A DNA stretch of 40,837 nucleotides from Sphingomonas parapaucimobilis NBRC 15100 (GCF_000787715.1 NZ_BBPI01000059.1:1-40837), one strand, 5' to 3'; positions 8,122 to 17,742 are shown, counted from the stretch's first letter. A program made the numbers and translations. Notes: generated from the letters alone by a model not told the origin.

Positions 8122-8135
8122 ATGTGGGGCTTTGC

Positions 8136-8270
8136 AAATCCTCCCTGAGCTTTGCTCGGGGAGGGGGACCGCGGCCGCAGGGCGTGGTGGAGGGGCATCG
8201 CCGGTTCGTCCCGCCCCTCCACCATCGCTGGCGCGATGGTCCCCCTCCCCAAGCAAGCTTGGGGAGGAAT
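8136..8270. repeat. Intergenic palindromic repeat, family A
   Basis: Begins AAATCCTCCC and ends GGGGAGGAAT, with inner arms GTGGTGGAGGGGC and GCCCCTCCACCATC and a third GGTCCCCCTCCCC arm. Same layout as the copies at 1-70 and 20811-20942. It lies in the 433-nt gap between tsf and pyrH (8048-8480), which holds otherwise only the tsf stem-loops, a family B copy at 8314-8340 and the pyrH promoter. Confidence 0.65.
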
Positions 8271-8313
8271 GGGTTTTCGTTCGCGAAGGGCGCGGGGTGA
8301 ACGGTGCCGCATG

Positions 8314-8340
8314 GGCTTCGACTTCGCTCAGCCTGAACGG
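8314..8340. repeat. Family B repeat half-element
   Basis: The sequence GGCTTCGACTTCGCTCAGCC followed by TGAACGG matches one arm of the inverted repeat at 2508-2607. No second arm is seen nearby. Confidence 0.6.
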
Positions 8341-8417
8341 GGGTAGGGGCGAAATGCCAAGTCTCTTCGGTGAGACGCGCTGTCCGACGAAAATCCCCGC
8401 AACCCGCCGCTCCGTGG

Positions 8418-8446
8418 TTGCCCGCTGGCCGGACGCCGCCTAAGGT
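8418..8446 (+). promoter_or_regulatory. Putative pyrH promoter
   Basis: TTGCCC, 17-bp spacer, TAAGGT, about 34 nt before the pyrH ATG. It resembles the rpsB promoter in both hexamers and spacing, and would drive the long pyrH-frr-uppS-cdsA-dxr-rseP run. Confidence 0.5.
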
Positions 8447-8480
8447 CCGCGCCACTTTCATCACCAAGATCCGAGAAACG

Positions 8481-9206
8481 ATGACCACCCCGCGCTTCAA
8501 ACGTATTCTTCTGAAATTGTCGGGTGAAGTCCTGATGGGCGAGGGCGGCCTGGCCATCTCGCCGGAGATCACCGCGCGCGTGGCGCAGGAAATCGCCGAT
8601 GTCCGTGCGCAGGGCTATGAGCTGTGCATCGTCGTGGGCGGCGGCAATATCTTCCGCGGCCTGTCGGCGGCGGCCAAGGGGATCGAGCGGGCGACCGCCG
8701 ATTATATGGGTATGCTGGCGACCGTGATGAACGCGCTGGCGGTGCAGAATGCGCTGGAGCAAATCGGCGTCGACACGCGCGTCCAGTCGGCCATCCCGAT
8801 GTCGAGCGTGTGCGAGCCTTTTATCCGTCGTCGTGCCGAGCGGCATCTGGAAAAGGGCCGCGTGGTGATCTTCGCCGCCGGTGTGGGCTCGCCTTTCTTC
8901 ACCACCGACAGCGGCGCTGCGCTGCGTGCCGCCGAGATGAAGTGCGACGCGCTGTTCAAGGGCACCAGCGTCGACGGCGTCTATGATGCCGATCCGAAGA
9001 AGGTGCCGACCGCGACCCGCTACGAAACCGTCACTTTCTCCAAGGTGCTGTCCGACGACCTGAAGGTCATGGACGCCTCGGCCATCGCGCTGTGCCGCGA
9101 CAACAATATCCCGATCGTCGTCTTCAACATCCGCGAACATGGCAATTTCGGTGCCGTGCTGTCGGGCGAGGGTGTGTCGACGATCGTCCAGAACGCAGGA
9201 GCATAA
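8481..9206 (+). CDS. pyrH: Uridylate kinase (UMP kinase)
   Basis: 241 residues, amino-acid-kinase fold, phosphorylates UMP to UDP in pyrimidine nucleotide synthesis. Visible blocks: [13 protein letters not shown] at the N-terminus (phosphate-binding Lys and Gly), [10 protein letters not shown], the UMP-site stretch [16 protein letters not shown], the [12 protein letters not shown] region for ATP, and [13 protein letters not shown]. The ATG at 8481 gives the usual length; the frame upstream is open but lacks family sequence and contains the promoter. Stop codon lies 3 nt before frr, a pairing conserved in bacteria. Confidence 0.97.
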   Translation: MTTPRFKRILLKLSGEVLMGEGGLAISPEITARVAQEIADVRAQGYELCIVVGGGNIFRGLSAAAKGIERATADYMGMLATVMNALAVQNALEQIGVDTRVQSAIPMSSVCEPFIRRRAERHLEKGRVVIFAAGVGSPFFTTDSGAALRAAEMKCDALFKGTSVDGVYDADPKKVPTATRYETVTFSKVLSDDLKVMDASAIALCRDNNIPIVVFNIREHGNFGAVLSGEGVSTIVQNAGA

Positions 9207-9209
9207 ATC

Positions 9210-9767
9210 ATGGCAGCCTATGACAAGTCCGACCTCGAGCGCCGTATGCAGGGCGCGGTCGAATCGCTGAAGCACGACCTGAACGGCCTGCGCACCGGCC
9301 GCGCCTCGACCGCGCTGCTCGATCCGGTGACGGTCGAGGTCTATGGCAGCCACATGCCGCTCAACCAGGTCGCCACCGTCTCCGCGCCCGAGCCGCGCAT
9401 GTTGTCGGTGCAGGTGTGGGACAAGTCGAATGTGTCGTCGGTCGAAAAGGCGATCCGTTCGGCGGGCCTGGGCCTGAACCCGATCAATGACGGCCAGACG
9501 CTGCGCCTGCCGATCCCCGACCTGACCGAGGAGCGCCGCAAGGAACTCGCCAAGCTGGCGGGTAAATATGCCGAGGGCGCGCGGATCGCGGTGCGCAACG
9601 TGCGTCGCGACGGCATGGACAGCCTGAAGGTCGACGAGAAGAAGGGCGTGTTCGGCGAAGACGAGCGCAAGCGCCACGAGACCGAGGTGCAGAAGCTGAC
9701 CGACGCCACCATCGCCGAGCTGGATGCGGCGGCGGCGGCCAAGGAAAAGGAAATCCTGGGCAAGTGA
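9210..9767 (+). CDS. frr: Ribosome recycling factor
   Basis: 185 residues, exactly the family length. Together with EF-G it splits the post-termination ribosome. The start [17 protein letters not shown] and the block [20 protein letters not shown] are typical, as are the helical C-terminal part [12 protein letters not shown] and [11 protein letters not shown]. Starts 3 nt after pyrH; its TGA overlaps the GTG start of uppS by four bases (GTGA), indicating coupled translation. Confidence 0.97.
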   Translation: MAAYDKSDLERRMQGAVESLKHDLNGLRTGRASTALLDPVTVEVYGSHMPLNQVATVSAPEPRMLSVQVWDKSNVSSVEKAIRSAGLGLNPINDGQTLRLPIPDLTEERRKELAKLAGKYAEGARIAVRNVRRDGMDSLKVDEKKGVFGEDERKRHETEVQKLTDATIAELDAAAAAKEKEILGK

Positions 9768-10525
9768 GTCCTCCGGCCGCCTCGGCCCAGACGGCTCTGG
9801 GGTCGCTGGTGGCCGTGCCCGATACGGGTGCGGTCCCGCGTCACGTCGCGATCATCATGGACGGCAATGGCCGCTGGGCCAAACGCCGTCTGCTGCCCCG
9901 CTTCGCCGGTCACAAGGCGGGGGTCGATGCCGTGCGCCGGATCGCGCGCGCGGCGCGGGCGCAGGGGATCGAGGCGCTGACGCTTTATGCCTTCTCCTCG
10001 GAGAATTGGCGGCGGCCCGAGACCGAGATCAGCGACCTGATGGGCCTCTTGCGCATCTTCCTGCGCAAGGACCTGGCCGAGCTGGTGTCGGACAATGTCC
10101 GGTTGCGGGTGATCGGCGACTATCGCCGCTTTCCCGCCGATCTGGTCGCGATGATCGACGATGCGGTCGCGCGGACGGCGGCGAATAGCGGCCCGATCCT
10201 CGCCATCGCGCTGAATTACGGGGCGCAGGCCGAACTGGTCGAGGCGACCCGTCGGCTCGCGCTCAAAGTGGCTGCGGGCGAGATGGCGGCGGACGCGATC
10301 ACGCCGGAGGCGATCGAGGGCGAGCTGCAGACCAATGGCCTGCCGCCGCTCGACCTGGTGATCCGCACCTCGGGCGAGCAGCGCCTGTCCAACTTCCTGC
10401 TGTGGCAGGCTGCCTATGCCGAGTTGTTGTTCGTCGACACGCTCTGGCCCGATTTCGACGAGGCGGCGCTGGCCGATGCGGTGGCCGAGTTCGGTCGACG
10501 ACACCGGCGTTTCGGCGGCCTGTGA
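9764..10525 (+). CDS. uppS: Undecaprenyl diphosphate synthase (isoprenyl transferase)
   Basis: 253 residues. Adds isopentenyl units in cis to make undecaprenyl diphosphate, the lipid carrier for peptidoglycan and surface glycans. The family blocks are present: [13 protein letters not shown] with catalytic Asp33, [18 protein letters not shown], and the C-terminal [16 protein letters not shown] with the substrate-binding Arg/Ser residues. GTG start, 4-nt overlap with frr; the stop overlaps cdsA in the same way. Dxr, further down the same run, is an early enzyme of the pathway that feeds it. Confidence 0.96.
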   Translation: MSPPAASAQTALGSLVAVPDTGAVPRHVAIIMDGNGRWAKRRLLPRFAGHKAGVDAVRRIARAARAQGIEALTLYAFSSENWRRPETEISDLMGLLRIFLRKDLAELVSDNVRLRVIGDYRRFPADLVAMIDDAVARTAANSGPILAIALNYGAQAELVEATRRLALKVAAGEMAADAITPEAIEGELQTNGLPPLDLVIRTSGEQRLSNFLLWQAAYAELLFVDTLWPDFDEAALADAVAEFGRRHRRFGGL

Positions 10526-11358
10526 CCGACCCCGAATCCCCCAAGGCTGGGGTGCCCGAAGCGGCTCCGGTCGAGATCCCCGCGTCCGGCATGTCGAACC
10601 TGACCAAGCGGGTCCTGGCCAGTATCGTGATGATCGCGGTGGCCAGCGTTTCACTCGTGCTGGGCGGTCTGGCCTTCTGGCTGCTGGCGGTCGTCGTCGC
10701 TCTGTTCATGATGGCCGAATGGTCCGATCTGCTGAAGGTCGATGCCAGGCAGAAGCGGCTCGCCCAGTTCGCGCTGTCGGTGCCGCTCGCCATCATGGCG
10801 CCGGGGCTGGCCGCGGGGCCGGGCTTTTTTGCGCTGGGGCTGATTGCGGCGACCTTCTTTTTCCTGACCATCGTGTCGCGCCGCCCGGAATATGGGGCAG
10901 GGGCCTTTTATGTCGGGCTGCCGGTCTTTTCGCTGCTGGCGATCCGGCTGCACGATGACGGGCTGGTCCTGTCGCTCTGGTCGATGGCGATCGTCTGGGC
11001 CTGTGACAGCGGCGCATTCTTCGTCGGGCGGCAGTTCGGCGGGCCGAAGCTGGCCCCGAGCATCAGCCCGGCCAAAACCTGGTCGGGCCTGATCGGCGGT
11101 ATCATGGCGGCGACGCTGCTGGCAGTGCTGATGCGCTGGGCGCATGGCCTGCCGCTGCATCTGGTCGTTGCGACGCCGCTGCTGGCGGTGCTGGCGCAGA
11201 TGGGCGACCTGTTCGAGAGCGCGCTGAAGCGGCGCGCGGGCGTCAAGGACAGCGGTAACGTGCTGCCCGGTCATGGCGGCGTGATGGATCGGCTGGACGG
11301 CATCGTGCCGGTCGCGCCGATCGCCGCTCTCCTGATCTTTCTGCCGGATCTGTTCTGA
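10522..11358 (+). CDS. cdsA: Phosphatidate cytidylyltransferase
   Basis: 278 residues from the GTG at 10522 (GTGA overlap with uppS); an ATG at 10591 is an alternative. Multi-pass membrane protein that turns phosphatidate and CTP into CDP-diacylglycerol, substrate of PssA at 4.8 kb. The CDS family signature is complete near the C-terminus: SALKRRAGVKDSGNVLPGHG and then GVMDRLDG, including the K-D and H-G-G-x-x-D-R elements. The first 25 residues are a soluble proline-rich lead before the first helix. Its TGA overlaps the ATG of dxr by one base (TGATG). Confidence 0.95.
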   Translation: MTDPESPKAGVPEAAPVEIPASGMSNLTKRVLASIVMIAVASVSLVLGGLAFWLLAVVVALFMMAEWSDLLKVDARQKRLAQFALSVPLAIMAPGLAAGPGFFALGLIAATFFFLTIVSRRPEYGAGAFYVGLPVFSLLAIRLHDDGLVLSLWSMAIVWACDSGAFFVGRQFGGPKLAPSISPAKTWSGLIGGIMAATLLAVLMRWAHGLPLHLVVATPLLAVLAQMGDLFESALKRRAGVKDSGNVLPGHGGVMDRLDGIVPVAPIAALLIFLPDLF

Positions 11359-12515
11359 TGCGTAGCGTGACCATTTTGGGGGCGACCGGATCGGTCGGCA
11401 CCTCGACGCTGGACCTGATCGAGCGTGAGCCGGATCGTTACCGCGTCCGCGCGCTGACCGCCAATTGCGACGTCGCCAAGCTGGCGGCGGCGGCGAAGCG
11501 GACCAAGGCCGAACTGGCGGTCGTCGCGGACGAAAGCTGCCTGCCCGATCTTCGCGCGGCGCTGGCGGGAACGGAAGCCCGCGCGGCGGGCGGCCGGGCG
11601 GCGGTGATCGAGGCGGCGGCGATGCACGCCGACTGGACGATGGGCGCCATCGTCGGCTGTGCCGGGCTGGAGCCCGCCATGGCCGCGATCGCCAATGGCG
11701 GCACGGTGGTGCTCGCCAACAAGGAGCCGCTGGTCTCGGCGGGCGAGGTGGTACTGGCGGCGGCGGCCAAGGCCGGGGCGACGCTGCTCCCGGCCGATAG
11801 CGAGCATAACGCCATCTACCAGTGCTTCGACTTCGCGCGGCCCGAGCGGGTGCGCCGGATCGTCCTGACCGCCAGTGGCGGGCCGTTCCGGCAATCGACG
11901 ACGGAGGAGATGCGCCGCGTCACCCCCGAACAGGCGGTGGCGCATCCCAACTGGTCGATGGGCGCGAAGATTTCGGTCGATTCGGCGACGATGATGAACA
12001 AGGGGCTGGAACTGATCGAGGCCGCCCGCCTGTTCCCGGTCCCATCCGACCGGATCGAGATCGTGCTGCATCCGCAATCGGTGATCCACTCGGCGGTCGA
12101 TTATGTCGACGGCTCGATGCTGGCGCAGCTGGGGCCGTCGGACATGCGCGTGCCGATCGCGCATTGCCTGGCCTGGCCCGACCGGATGCCGACGCCGATG
12201 GCGCCGCTGGATCTGGTCGCGCTGGGGCGGATGGACTTCGCCGCGCCCGATCCCGTGCGTTTCCCGGCACTGCGGCTGGCGCGGGCTGCGCTGGAGGCAG
12301 GCGGGGCGGCTCCGGCCATATTGAACGCCGCCAACGAGATCGCGGTCGCGGCTTTTCTGGCCCGGCGCATCGGCTTCCTCGAAATTGCCGCAATCGTCGA
12401 GGATGTTCTCCATCGCTACGACCCCGCCCCACCGGAGTCGCTCGACGCGGTGATCGCGATCGATGCGGAGACCAGGGCGATAACGGCCGAGCGCGTTGAG
12501 GATTGCGTCGTTTGA
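11358..12515 (+). CDS. dxr: 1-deoxy-D-xylulose 5-phosphate reductoisomerase
   Basis: 385 residues. Converts DXP to MEP with NADPH in the non-mevalonate isoprenoid pathway. N-terminal nucleotide fold with GATGSVGTSTLDLI (residues 6-19), LANKEPLV, the metal-binding acid in LLPADSEHNA, the substrate blocks LTASGGPFR and GAKISVDSATMMNKGLE, and the HPQSVIHS stretch. Overlaps cdsA by one base; its stop overlaps the TTG start chosen for rseP. Gene order uppS-cdsA-dxr-rseP-bamA is widely conserved in proteobacteria. Confidence 0.97.
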   Translation: MRSVTILGATGSVGTSTLDLIEREPDRYRVRALTANCDVAKLAAAAKRTKAELAVVADESCLPDLRAALAGTEARAAGGRAAVIEAAAMHADWTMGAIVGCAGLEPAMAAIANGGTVVLANKEPLVSAGEVVLAAAAKAGATLLPADSEHNAIYQCFDFARPERVRRIVLTASGGPFRQSTTEEMRRVTPEQAVAHPNWSMGAKISVDSATMMNKGLELIEAARLFPVPSDRIEIVLHPQSVIHSAVDYVDGSMLAQLGPSDMRVPIAHCLAWPDRMPTPMAPLDLVALGRMDFAAPDPVRFPALRLARAALEAGGAAPAILNAANEIAVAAFLARRIGFLEIAAIVEDVLHRYDPAPPESLDAVIAIDAETRAITAERVEDCVV

Positions 12516-13648
12516 TCGAAACCCCCGGCCTGTTATTGACCGTCCTGGCCTTTGTCCTTGCCCTCGGCCCGCTCGTGTTCGTTCACGAGATGGGGCATTA
12601 TCTTGCCGGGCGGCTGTTCGGCGTGAAGGCCGAGACCTTCTCCATCGGCTTCGGGCGCGAGATCGCCGGTTTCACCGACAAGCGCGATACGCGGTGGAAG
12701 ATCGGCTGGCTGCCGCTGGGCGGTTATGTGAAGTTCGCGGGCGACATGAACCCGGCAAGTCAGCCTGACGCCGCCTGGCTGTCGCTGCCGTCCGAGGAAC
12801 GCGCCCGCACCTTCCAGGCCAAGCCGGTGTGGCAGCGTGCGGTCATCGTCGCGGCAGGGCCTGCGATCAATTTCGTCGCGGCGATCCTGATCCTGGCGGG
12901 CTTCGCTTATGCGTATGGCGAAGCGGTCGTGCCGCCGGTCGTCGGGCAGATCATGCCGGGCAGCGCGGCGGCCGCGACCTCGCTACGCCCCGGCGACCGG
13001 GTGACGGCGATCGACGACCGAGCCGTCACCGACTTTTCCGATATCGCCCGCTATGTGCAGATTCGTGCCGGGGACCGGGTGACGATCGCGGCGACGCGCG
13101 GCGGCACGCCCTTCACGACCAGCGCGACCATCGGCACCGAAGAGCAGCGCGACCGCTTCGGCAACAGCTATCGCATCGGCCGCCTGGGCGTGCGTGGCGC
13201 GGGCACGGTCGATGTCCGGCCGGTGGGCCTGTTGCGCGCACCCGTCGTGGCGGTTCAGCGCACGGGTGAGATCGTCCGCATGATGGTCGAGACGCTGGGC
13301 CAGGTGATCTCCGGCCGCCGCTCGGTCAAGGAACTGGGCGGGCCGGTATCGATCGCGAAAGTATCGGGCGAGCAGATGGCGCTGGGCCTGGACGCCTTCG
13401 TTTTCTTCGTGGCGCTGGTCTCCATCAATCTGGGGTTCATCAACCTGTTGCCAGTGCCGATGCTGGATGGCGGTCATCTTCTCTTCTATGCGATCGAAGC
13501 GGTGCGGCGACGCCCCCTGGAGCCGGTGGCCCAGGAATGGGCATTCCGTGGCGGTTTGATCGCGATCCTGGCCCTGATGCTCTTTGTAACGTTCAACGAT
13601 CTGGGCAATTTGGGGCTGTGGAACAATATCCGCAGCTTGATCGGCTGA
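12512..13648 (+). CDS. rseP: Site-2 intramembrane zinc metalloprotease RseP/MmpA
   Basis: 378 residues. Cleaves single-pass membrane substrates within the bilayer; in relatives it processes anti-sigma factors or PodJ. Zinc motif H25-E-M-G-H29 lies in the first helix and the third ligand block NLLPVPMLDGGHL near residue 315. One PDZ domain (about residues 125-205) is visible, versus two in the E. coli protein. The start is taken as TTG at 12512 because GAGGA (12498-12502) lies 9 nt upstream and it gives the usual TTGA overlap with dxr; the TTG at 12503 would touch that ribosome site. bamA follows after about 50-70 nt. Confidence 0.94.
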   Translation: MIETPGLLLTVLAFVLALGPLVFVHEMGHYLAGRLFGVKAETFSIGFGREIAGFTDKRDTRWKIGWLPLGGYVKFAGDMNPASQPDAAWLSLPSEERARTFQAKPVWQRAVIVAAGPAINFVAAILILAGFAYAYGEAVVPPVVGQIMPGSAAAATSLRPGDRVTAIDDRAVTDFSDIARYVQIRAGDRVTIAATRGGTPFTTSATIGTEEQRDRFGNSYRIGRLGVRGAGTVDVRPVGLLRAPVVAVQRTGEIVRMMVETLGQVISGRRSVKELGGPVSIAKVSGEQMALGLDAFVFFVALVSINLGFINLLPVPMLDGGHLLFYAIEAVRRRPLEPVAQEWAFRGGLIAILALMLFVTFNDLGNLGLWNNIRSLIG

Positions 13649-13718
13649 CGCCGATGGGGCAGGGCGCGACGACGACAGGGGTCGGTTCGACTTTTCTGGG
13701 GTGGGTTTGGTGACAGCA

Positions 13719-16463
13719 ATGACGGGTATGAAGACTGTGCGCGCGGGCGCCATGCTGCTGGCGGGCACGATGCTGTCGGGAGTTCCCGTCATGGCGCAGA
13801 CCGCGCCTGCCGCGCCGAGCGCCGGGGCGGGTGCCGCTCCGACGCAGGCCGTGGCGCCAGCGCCGGTGCGCACGATCAAGACGCTGCGGGTCGAGGGCGC
13901 GCAGCGTATCGAGCCCGAGACGGTGTTGTCCTACACCAAGCTGCGGGTCGGCATTCCCTATACCCCGGAGACGCTCGACCAGGCGCTGAAGGATCTTCAG
14001 GCGTCCGAACTGTTCGCCGACTTCTCGATCTCCGGCGTGGAGACGGGCGATATCGTGCTGCGCGTGCGCGAGAACCCGATCATCAACCGGGTCATCCTGG
14101 AGGGCAACAAGCGCCTGAAGGAAGACAAGATCAAGAAGGAGATCAAGCTGTCTCCCCGCCAGATCTTCACCCGGACCGCGGTTCGCCAGGACGTGGCGCG
14201 CATCGTCGAGCTGTATCGCCGCCAAGGCCGGTTCGGCGCGGTGGTCGAACCCAAGATGGTCAATCTCGACCAGAACCGCGTCGATGTGGTGTTCGAGATC
14301 AGCGAAGGGCCGAAGTCCAAGGTCCGCCAGATCAACATCATCGGCAACGAGAAATTCTCCGACGACGAACTGCGCGGTGCGATGTACACCAAGCAGTCGC
14401 GCTGGTTCCGTTTCCTGTCCTCGGCGACCAGCTATGACCAGGATCGCCTGGCCGCCGACCAGCAAAAGCTGCGCCTGTTCTACCTGACCAACGGCTATGC
14501 CGATTTCCGGGTCACGAGCGCGGTCGCCGAGCTGACGCCGGACAAGAAGGACTTCATCATCACCTATGTGGTGGAGGAAGGTCCGCGCTACAAGTTCGGC
14601 GACGTCAAGGTCGACAGCCAGATCCGGGACTTCGACAATGAGAAGCTCGCCCAGTCGCTGCCGATGAAGAAGGGCGACTGGTACAACGCCAAGCTGATCG
14701 AGGACTCGATTGACAGCCTCAGCCAGACGGCGGGCCTGTTCGGCTATGCCTTCACCGATGTGAACCCCGACTTCCAGCGTGACAAGGACACGCTGACCAT
14801 GTCGATCACGTTCAACATCGCCGAGGCCAAGCGGACCTATGTCGAACGGATCGACATCAACGGCAACACGCAGACGCAGGACAAGGTCGTCCGCCGCGAG
14901 ATCCGCGTGGCCGAGGGCGATGCCTTCAACAGCTTCCAGGTCCGCCGCAGCCAGGACCGCATCAACTCGCTCGGCTATTTCCAGGAAAAGCTGGAGATCA
15001 AGCAGAACCCGGGTTCGACGCCCGACCGCATCGTGCTGGAAACCAATGTCGAGGAACAGTCGACGGGTTCGTTGCAGCTGTCGGCCGGTTACTCGTCGTT
15101 GGAGCGCTTCATCATCCAGGCGAACATCACCCAGCGCAATTTCCGCGGCAAGGGCCAGGAACTGCGCGCAGGCGTGAACTATTCGGCCTATTCCAAGTCG
15201 ATCGAACTGGGCTTCACCGAGCCCTATGTGTTCGACAAGAATATCGCGCTGGGCGTCGACGTGTTCCGCCGCGACTTCAACTCGTTCAACTATCTGGGCA
15301 CCACCCGCCAGACGACCTACAGCCAGGTGTCGACCGGCTTCCAGGTCCGCGCGGGCGTACCGCTGACCGAATATTGGTCGCTGTCGGGTCGCTATGGCCT
15401 GACCTATGACCAGGTCGGCCTGGCCTCGTCCTTCTTCAACGCGGACGGCAGCTGTAACTTCCAGCAGGCCGGGCGTTACCTCTGCGACTCGATCGGCAAT
15501 CGCTGGACCTCGTCGGTCGGCTACTCGCTGATCTACGACAGCCTGAACAGCCGCCTGCGTCCGACGGCGGGTCATCGCTTCTCGTTCAGCCAGGACTTTG
15601 CCGGTCTGGGCGGTGACGTGAAATATATCCGCACCCGCGCGGAAGGCGCCAAGTTCAAGGGGCTGGGCAAGGGCTTCGTCTTCTCGATCCTGGGCGAGGG
15701 CGGCTATATCCACTCGCTTGAAGGCAGCCGTGGTCCGGGCATCGATCCGGTCCGTATCGTCGACCGCTTCTATCTGGGCGAGCCGCAGTTCCGCGGCTTC
15801 GACATTCGCGGCGTCGGCCCGCGCGTGCTGCGCGTGCCTTATGTCATCGGCAACGACGGCAGCCAGTCGCTCAGCAAGGACCGCCAGCAGTTCGTCGACG
15901 ACGCGCTAGGCGGCCGCGCTTACTATCTGGCGCGTGCGGAGCTGGAAATCCCGTTGGGTTCGGGCGCGCGTGAGATGGGGCTGCGTCCCAGCGTCTATGT
16001 CCAGGCGGGTAGCCTGTGGGGCGTCACGCGCCCGCTGCCCTCGCTCAACTTCCCGCAGGCGAAGGACGCCAACGGCAATCCGTTGTTCAACAAGGACGGT
16101 TCGCCGACGCTGGCGCCCGTCGCCCAGACCGATGCGCAGGGACGTCCGCTTTTCCAGGTGCCCACTAACGACAGCACCACGGCGGACAAGACGGCGGGCC
16201 TCACCACCACCTGCCAGACCGGCTATTCGGCGACGCTGGGTGGCGCCTGCTCCGGTGGGACGGCCAATATCGCGCTCCAGAACACCAACTATGCCCAGGA
16301 GCAATTCTACCTCGGCACCTGGAAGCCGCGCGTGTCGATCGGCATCGGTGTGAACTGGAATTCACCATTCGGACCGCTGCGCATCGACCTGGCCAAGGCA
16401 TTGGTCACGCAGCCGGGCGACGACCCCAAGCTCATCACTTTCAACGTAGGGACTCAGTTCTGA
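13719..16463 (+). CDS. bamA: Outer membrane protein assembly factor BamA
   Basis: 914 residues from the ATG at 13719; in-frame GTG codons at 13701 and 13710 and an ATG at 13728 are alternatives and the ribosome site is weak for all. Signal peptide with likely cleavage after VMA (VMA-QTAP). Five POTRA domains occupy about residues 50-440, then a 16-strand Omp85 barrel. Loop 6 carries FRGFDIRGVGPR, the equivalent of the VRGF motif, and the protein ends in a strand with terminal Phe (VGTQF), the usual barrel signal. Odd points: a long insert at about residues 775-855 in a late extracellular loop, with two near-repeats (DANGNPLFN, DAQGRPLFQ) and a Cys pair, and another Cys pair in an earlier loop. 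Overlaps ompH by one base. Confidence 0.95.
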   Translation: MTGMKTVRAGAMLLAGTMLSGVPVMAQTAPAAPSAGAGAAPTQAVAPAPVRTIKTLRVEGAQRIEPETVLSYTKLRVGIPYTPETLDQALKDLQASELFADFSISGVETGDIVLRVRENPIINRVILEGNKRLKEDKIKKEIKLSPRQIFTRTAVRQDVARIVELYRRQGRFGAVVEPKMVNLDQNRVDVVFEISEGPKSKVRQINIIGNEKFSDDELRGAMYTKQSRWFRFLSSATSYDQDRLAADQQKLRLFYLTNGYADFRVTSAVAELTPDKKDFIITYVVEEGPRYKFGDVKVDSQIRDFDNEKLAQSLPMKKGDWYNAKLIEDSIDSLSQTAGLFGYAFTDVNPDFQRDKDTLTMSITFNIAEAKRTYVERIDINGNTQTQDKVVRREIRVAEGDAFNSFQVRRSQDRINSLGYFQEKLEIKQNPGSTPDRIVLETNVEEQSTGSLQLSAGYSSLERFIIQANITQRNFRGKGQELRAGVNYSAYSKSIELGFTEPYVFDKNIALGVDVFRRDFNSFNYLGTTRQTTYSQVSTGFQVRAGVPLTEYWSLSGRYGLTYDQVGLASSFFNADGSCNFQQAGRYLCDSIGNRWTSSVGYSLIYDSLNSRLRPTAGHRFSFSQDFAGLGGDVKYIRTRAEGAKFKGLGKGFVFSILGEGGYIHSLEGSRGPGIDPVRIVDRFYLGEPQFRGFDIRGVGPRVLRVPYVIGNDGSQSLSKDRQQFVDDALGGRAYYLARAELEIPLGSGAREMGLRPSVYVQAGSLWGVTRPLPSLNFPQAKDANGNPLFNKDGSPTLAPVAQTDAQGRPLFQVPTNDSTTADKTAGLTTTCQTGYSATLGGACSGGTANIALQNTNYAQEQFYLGTWKPRVSIGIGVNWNSPFGPLRIDLAKALVTQPGDDPKLITFNVGTQF

Positions 16464-17134
16464 TGAAGACGATTTCGAAGCTCCTCCTGGCGGCGGCCCT
16501 TGTCGCCCCGGCCGCGACCGTCGCCACCACCGCCAGCGCGCAGGTGAACGGCGTCGCCGTTGCCGACCCGCAGGGTGCGATCGCCGGTTCGCGCGCCTGG
16601 GCCGCCGCCCGTCAGCAGATCGAGACGACCTACAAGGCGCAGCTCGATCAGGCCGAAACCCGCCGCACCGCGCTTGGCCGCGAGCTGGAGCCGCTGGTCC
16701 AGGCGTTCCAGACTGCCCGCGCCGCGCCGAACGCCAACGAAGCCGCGCTGCGCACCCAGGCCCAGTCGATCCAGGCCAAGCAGCAGGCTGCCGAGCAGGA
16801 ACTGGGCCGTCTGACCCAGCCCGCCGTCCGTGCGCAGACCTATGCGGTCGAACAGATCCAGGCGCGTCTGGGCGAAGCGGTGCAGAACGCCGTGCGCGCC
16901 AAGAATGTCAGCCTGCTGGTCAGCCCGCAGGCCGTGCTGTTCATGCAGCCGACCGCCGACATCACGTCCGCGGTGACGGCGGAATTGGACAAGCTGGTCC
17001 CGACCGTCAGCATCACGCCGCCCGCCAACTGGCAGCCTGGCCAGCAGGGTCAGCAGGGCGCTGCCCCGGCCGGGGCTGCTCCGGCCGCCGCCGCCGCCCC
17101 GGCGCCTGCCCGTCGCCAGAACAGCGGCCGGTAA
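16463..17134 (+). CDS. OmpH/Skp-family periplasmic chaperone-like protein
   Basis: 223 residues. Signal peptide ending in TASAQ, then a long Ala/Gln/Glu-rich helical region (about 45-150) like the tentacles of Skp, which holds unfolded outer-membrane proteins. The C-terminal 45 residues are low-complexity Pro/Ala/Gln, longer than in E. coli Skp. The position right after bamA (TGATG overlap) is the classic place for skp and supports the call; sequence alone would be less certain. fabZ follows after 7 nt. Confidence 0.88.
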   Translation: MKTISKLLLAAALVAPAATVATTASAQVNGVAVADPQGAIAGSRAWAAARQQIETTYKAQLDQAETRRTALGRELEPLVQAFQTARAAPNANEAALRTQAQSIQAKQQAAEQELGRLTQPAVRAQTYAVEQIQARLGEAVQNAVRAKNVSLLVSPQAVLFMQPTADITSAVTAELDKLVPTVSITPPANWQPGQQGQQGAAPAGAAPAAAAAPAPARRQNSGR

Positions 17135-17141
17135 TATCCCC

Positions 17142-17630
17142 GTGAGCGACGTCGTGAACGAAGAGGCGAAGACCGTCATCGGCCCGATGGACGTGACGCG
17201 GGTCATGGCGGCGATCCCGCACCGTTACCCGATGCTGCTGGTCGATCGTGTCGAGGAACTGGTCCTCGACACGTCGATCCGCGCGGTAAAGGCGGTGACG
17301 ATCAACGAGGCCTTTTTCCAGGGCCATTATCCCGGCCGTCCGATCATGCCGGGCGTGTTGATCGTCGAGGCGCTGGCGCAGGCCGCCGGTGTCCTGGGCG
17401 TGGAAAGCCTGGGCCTCGCGAATTCGGGCAAGCTGGTCTATTTCATGTCGATCGACGGCGTGAAGTTCCGCAAGCCCGTCGAGCCGGGCGTGCTTCTGCA
17501 CCTGGAGGTCGAGTTCGTGTCGAAGCGCACCCGCGTCTGCAAGTTCGCTGGGGTCGCCAAGATCGACGGCGTCGTCGTGGCGGAAGCCAATTTCACCGCG
17601 ATGATCGCCGATCCGCCCGCAGAAGCTTAG
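17142..17630 (+). CDS. fabZ: 3-hydroxyacyl-[ACP] dehydratase FabZ
   Basis: 162 residues, hot-dog fold, removes water from 3-hydroxyacyl-ACP in fatty acid elongation. Catalytic His62 in [11 protein letters not shown] and Glu76 in VEALAQAAG are spaced 14 residues apart as in the E. coli enzyme. GTG start. The first 16 residues are a short extra lead. In most Gram-negatives lpxD precedes and lpxA follows this gene; both are missing here, as expected for a bacterium without LPS. The stop codon TAG lies inside the left arm of a 93-bp inverted-repeat element (17624-17716). Confidence 0.96.
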   Translation: MSDVVNEEAKTVIGPMDVTRVMAAIPHRYPMLLVDRVEELVLDTSIRAVKAVTINEAFFQGHYPGRPIMPGVLIVEALAQAAGVLGVESLGLANSGKLVYFMSIDGVKFRKPVEPGVLLHLEVEFVSKRTRVCKFAGVAKIDGVVVAEANFTAMIADPPAEA

Positions 17631-17716
17631 AGTCGAAAACGATCAACTCTGCTCACCCCTCCTCTGAAGGGGAGGGGCTAAAACCGTGCAATGCTGATCG
17701 CTTTCAACTCTAAGCT
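17624..17716. repeat. Inverted-repeat element spanning the fabZ stop codon
   Basis: Outer arms at 17624-17645 and 17695-17716 are 22 nt long and match as reverse complements at 20 positions (each begins or ends with AGCTTAGAGT or its complement). Inside is a second hairpin, CCCCTCC (17656-17662) with GGAGGGG (17671-17677), of the family C type seen at 32402-32498. The last two fabZ codons and its TAG lie in the left arm. It may be a small mobile-type repeat that now ends the fabZ transcript. Confidence 0.65.
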
Positions 17717-17742
17717 GGGGCATAAGCGACCGTCACGGGCTT

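Noticed and set aside
6122..8572. 816-codon open frame on the minus strand opposite rpsB and tsf
   Set aside because: It is the complement frame of two certain genes, with Arg/Asp/His-rich composition and no family motif; a GC-bias shadow.
13593..15713. 706-codon minus-strand frame opposite bamA
   Set aside because: Low-complexity composition, no start signal, fully inside bamA.
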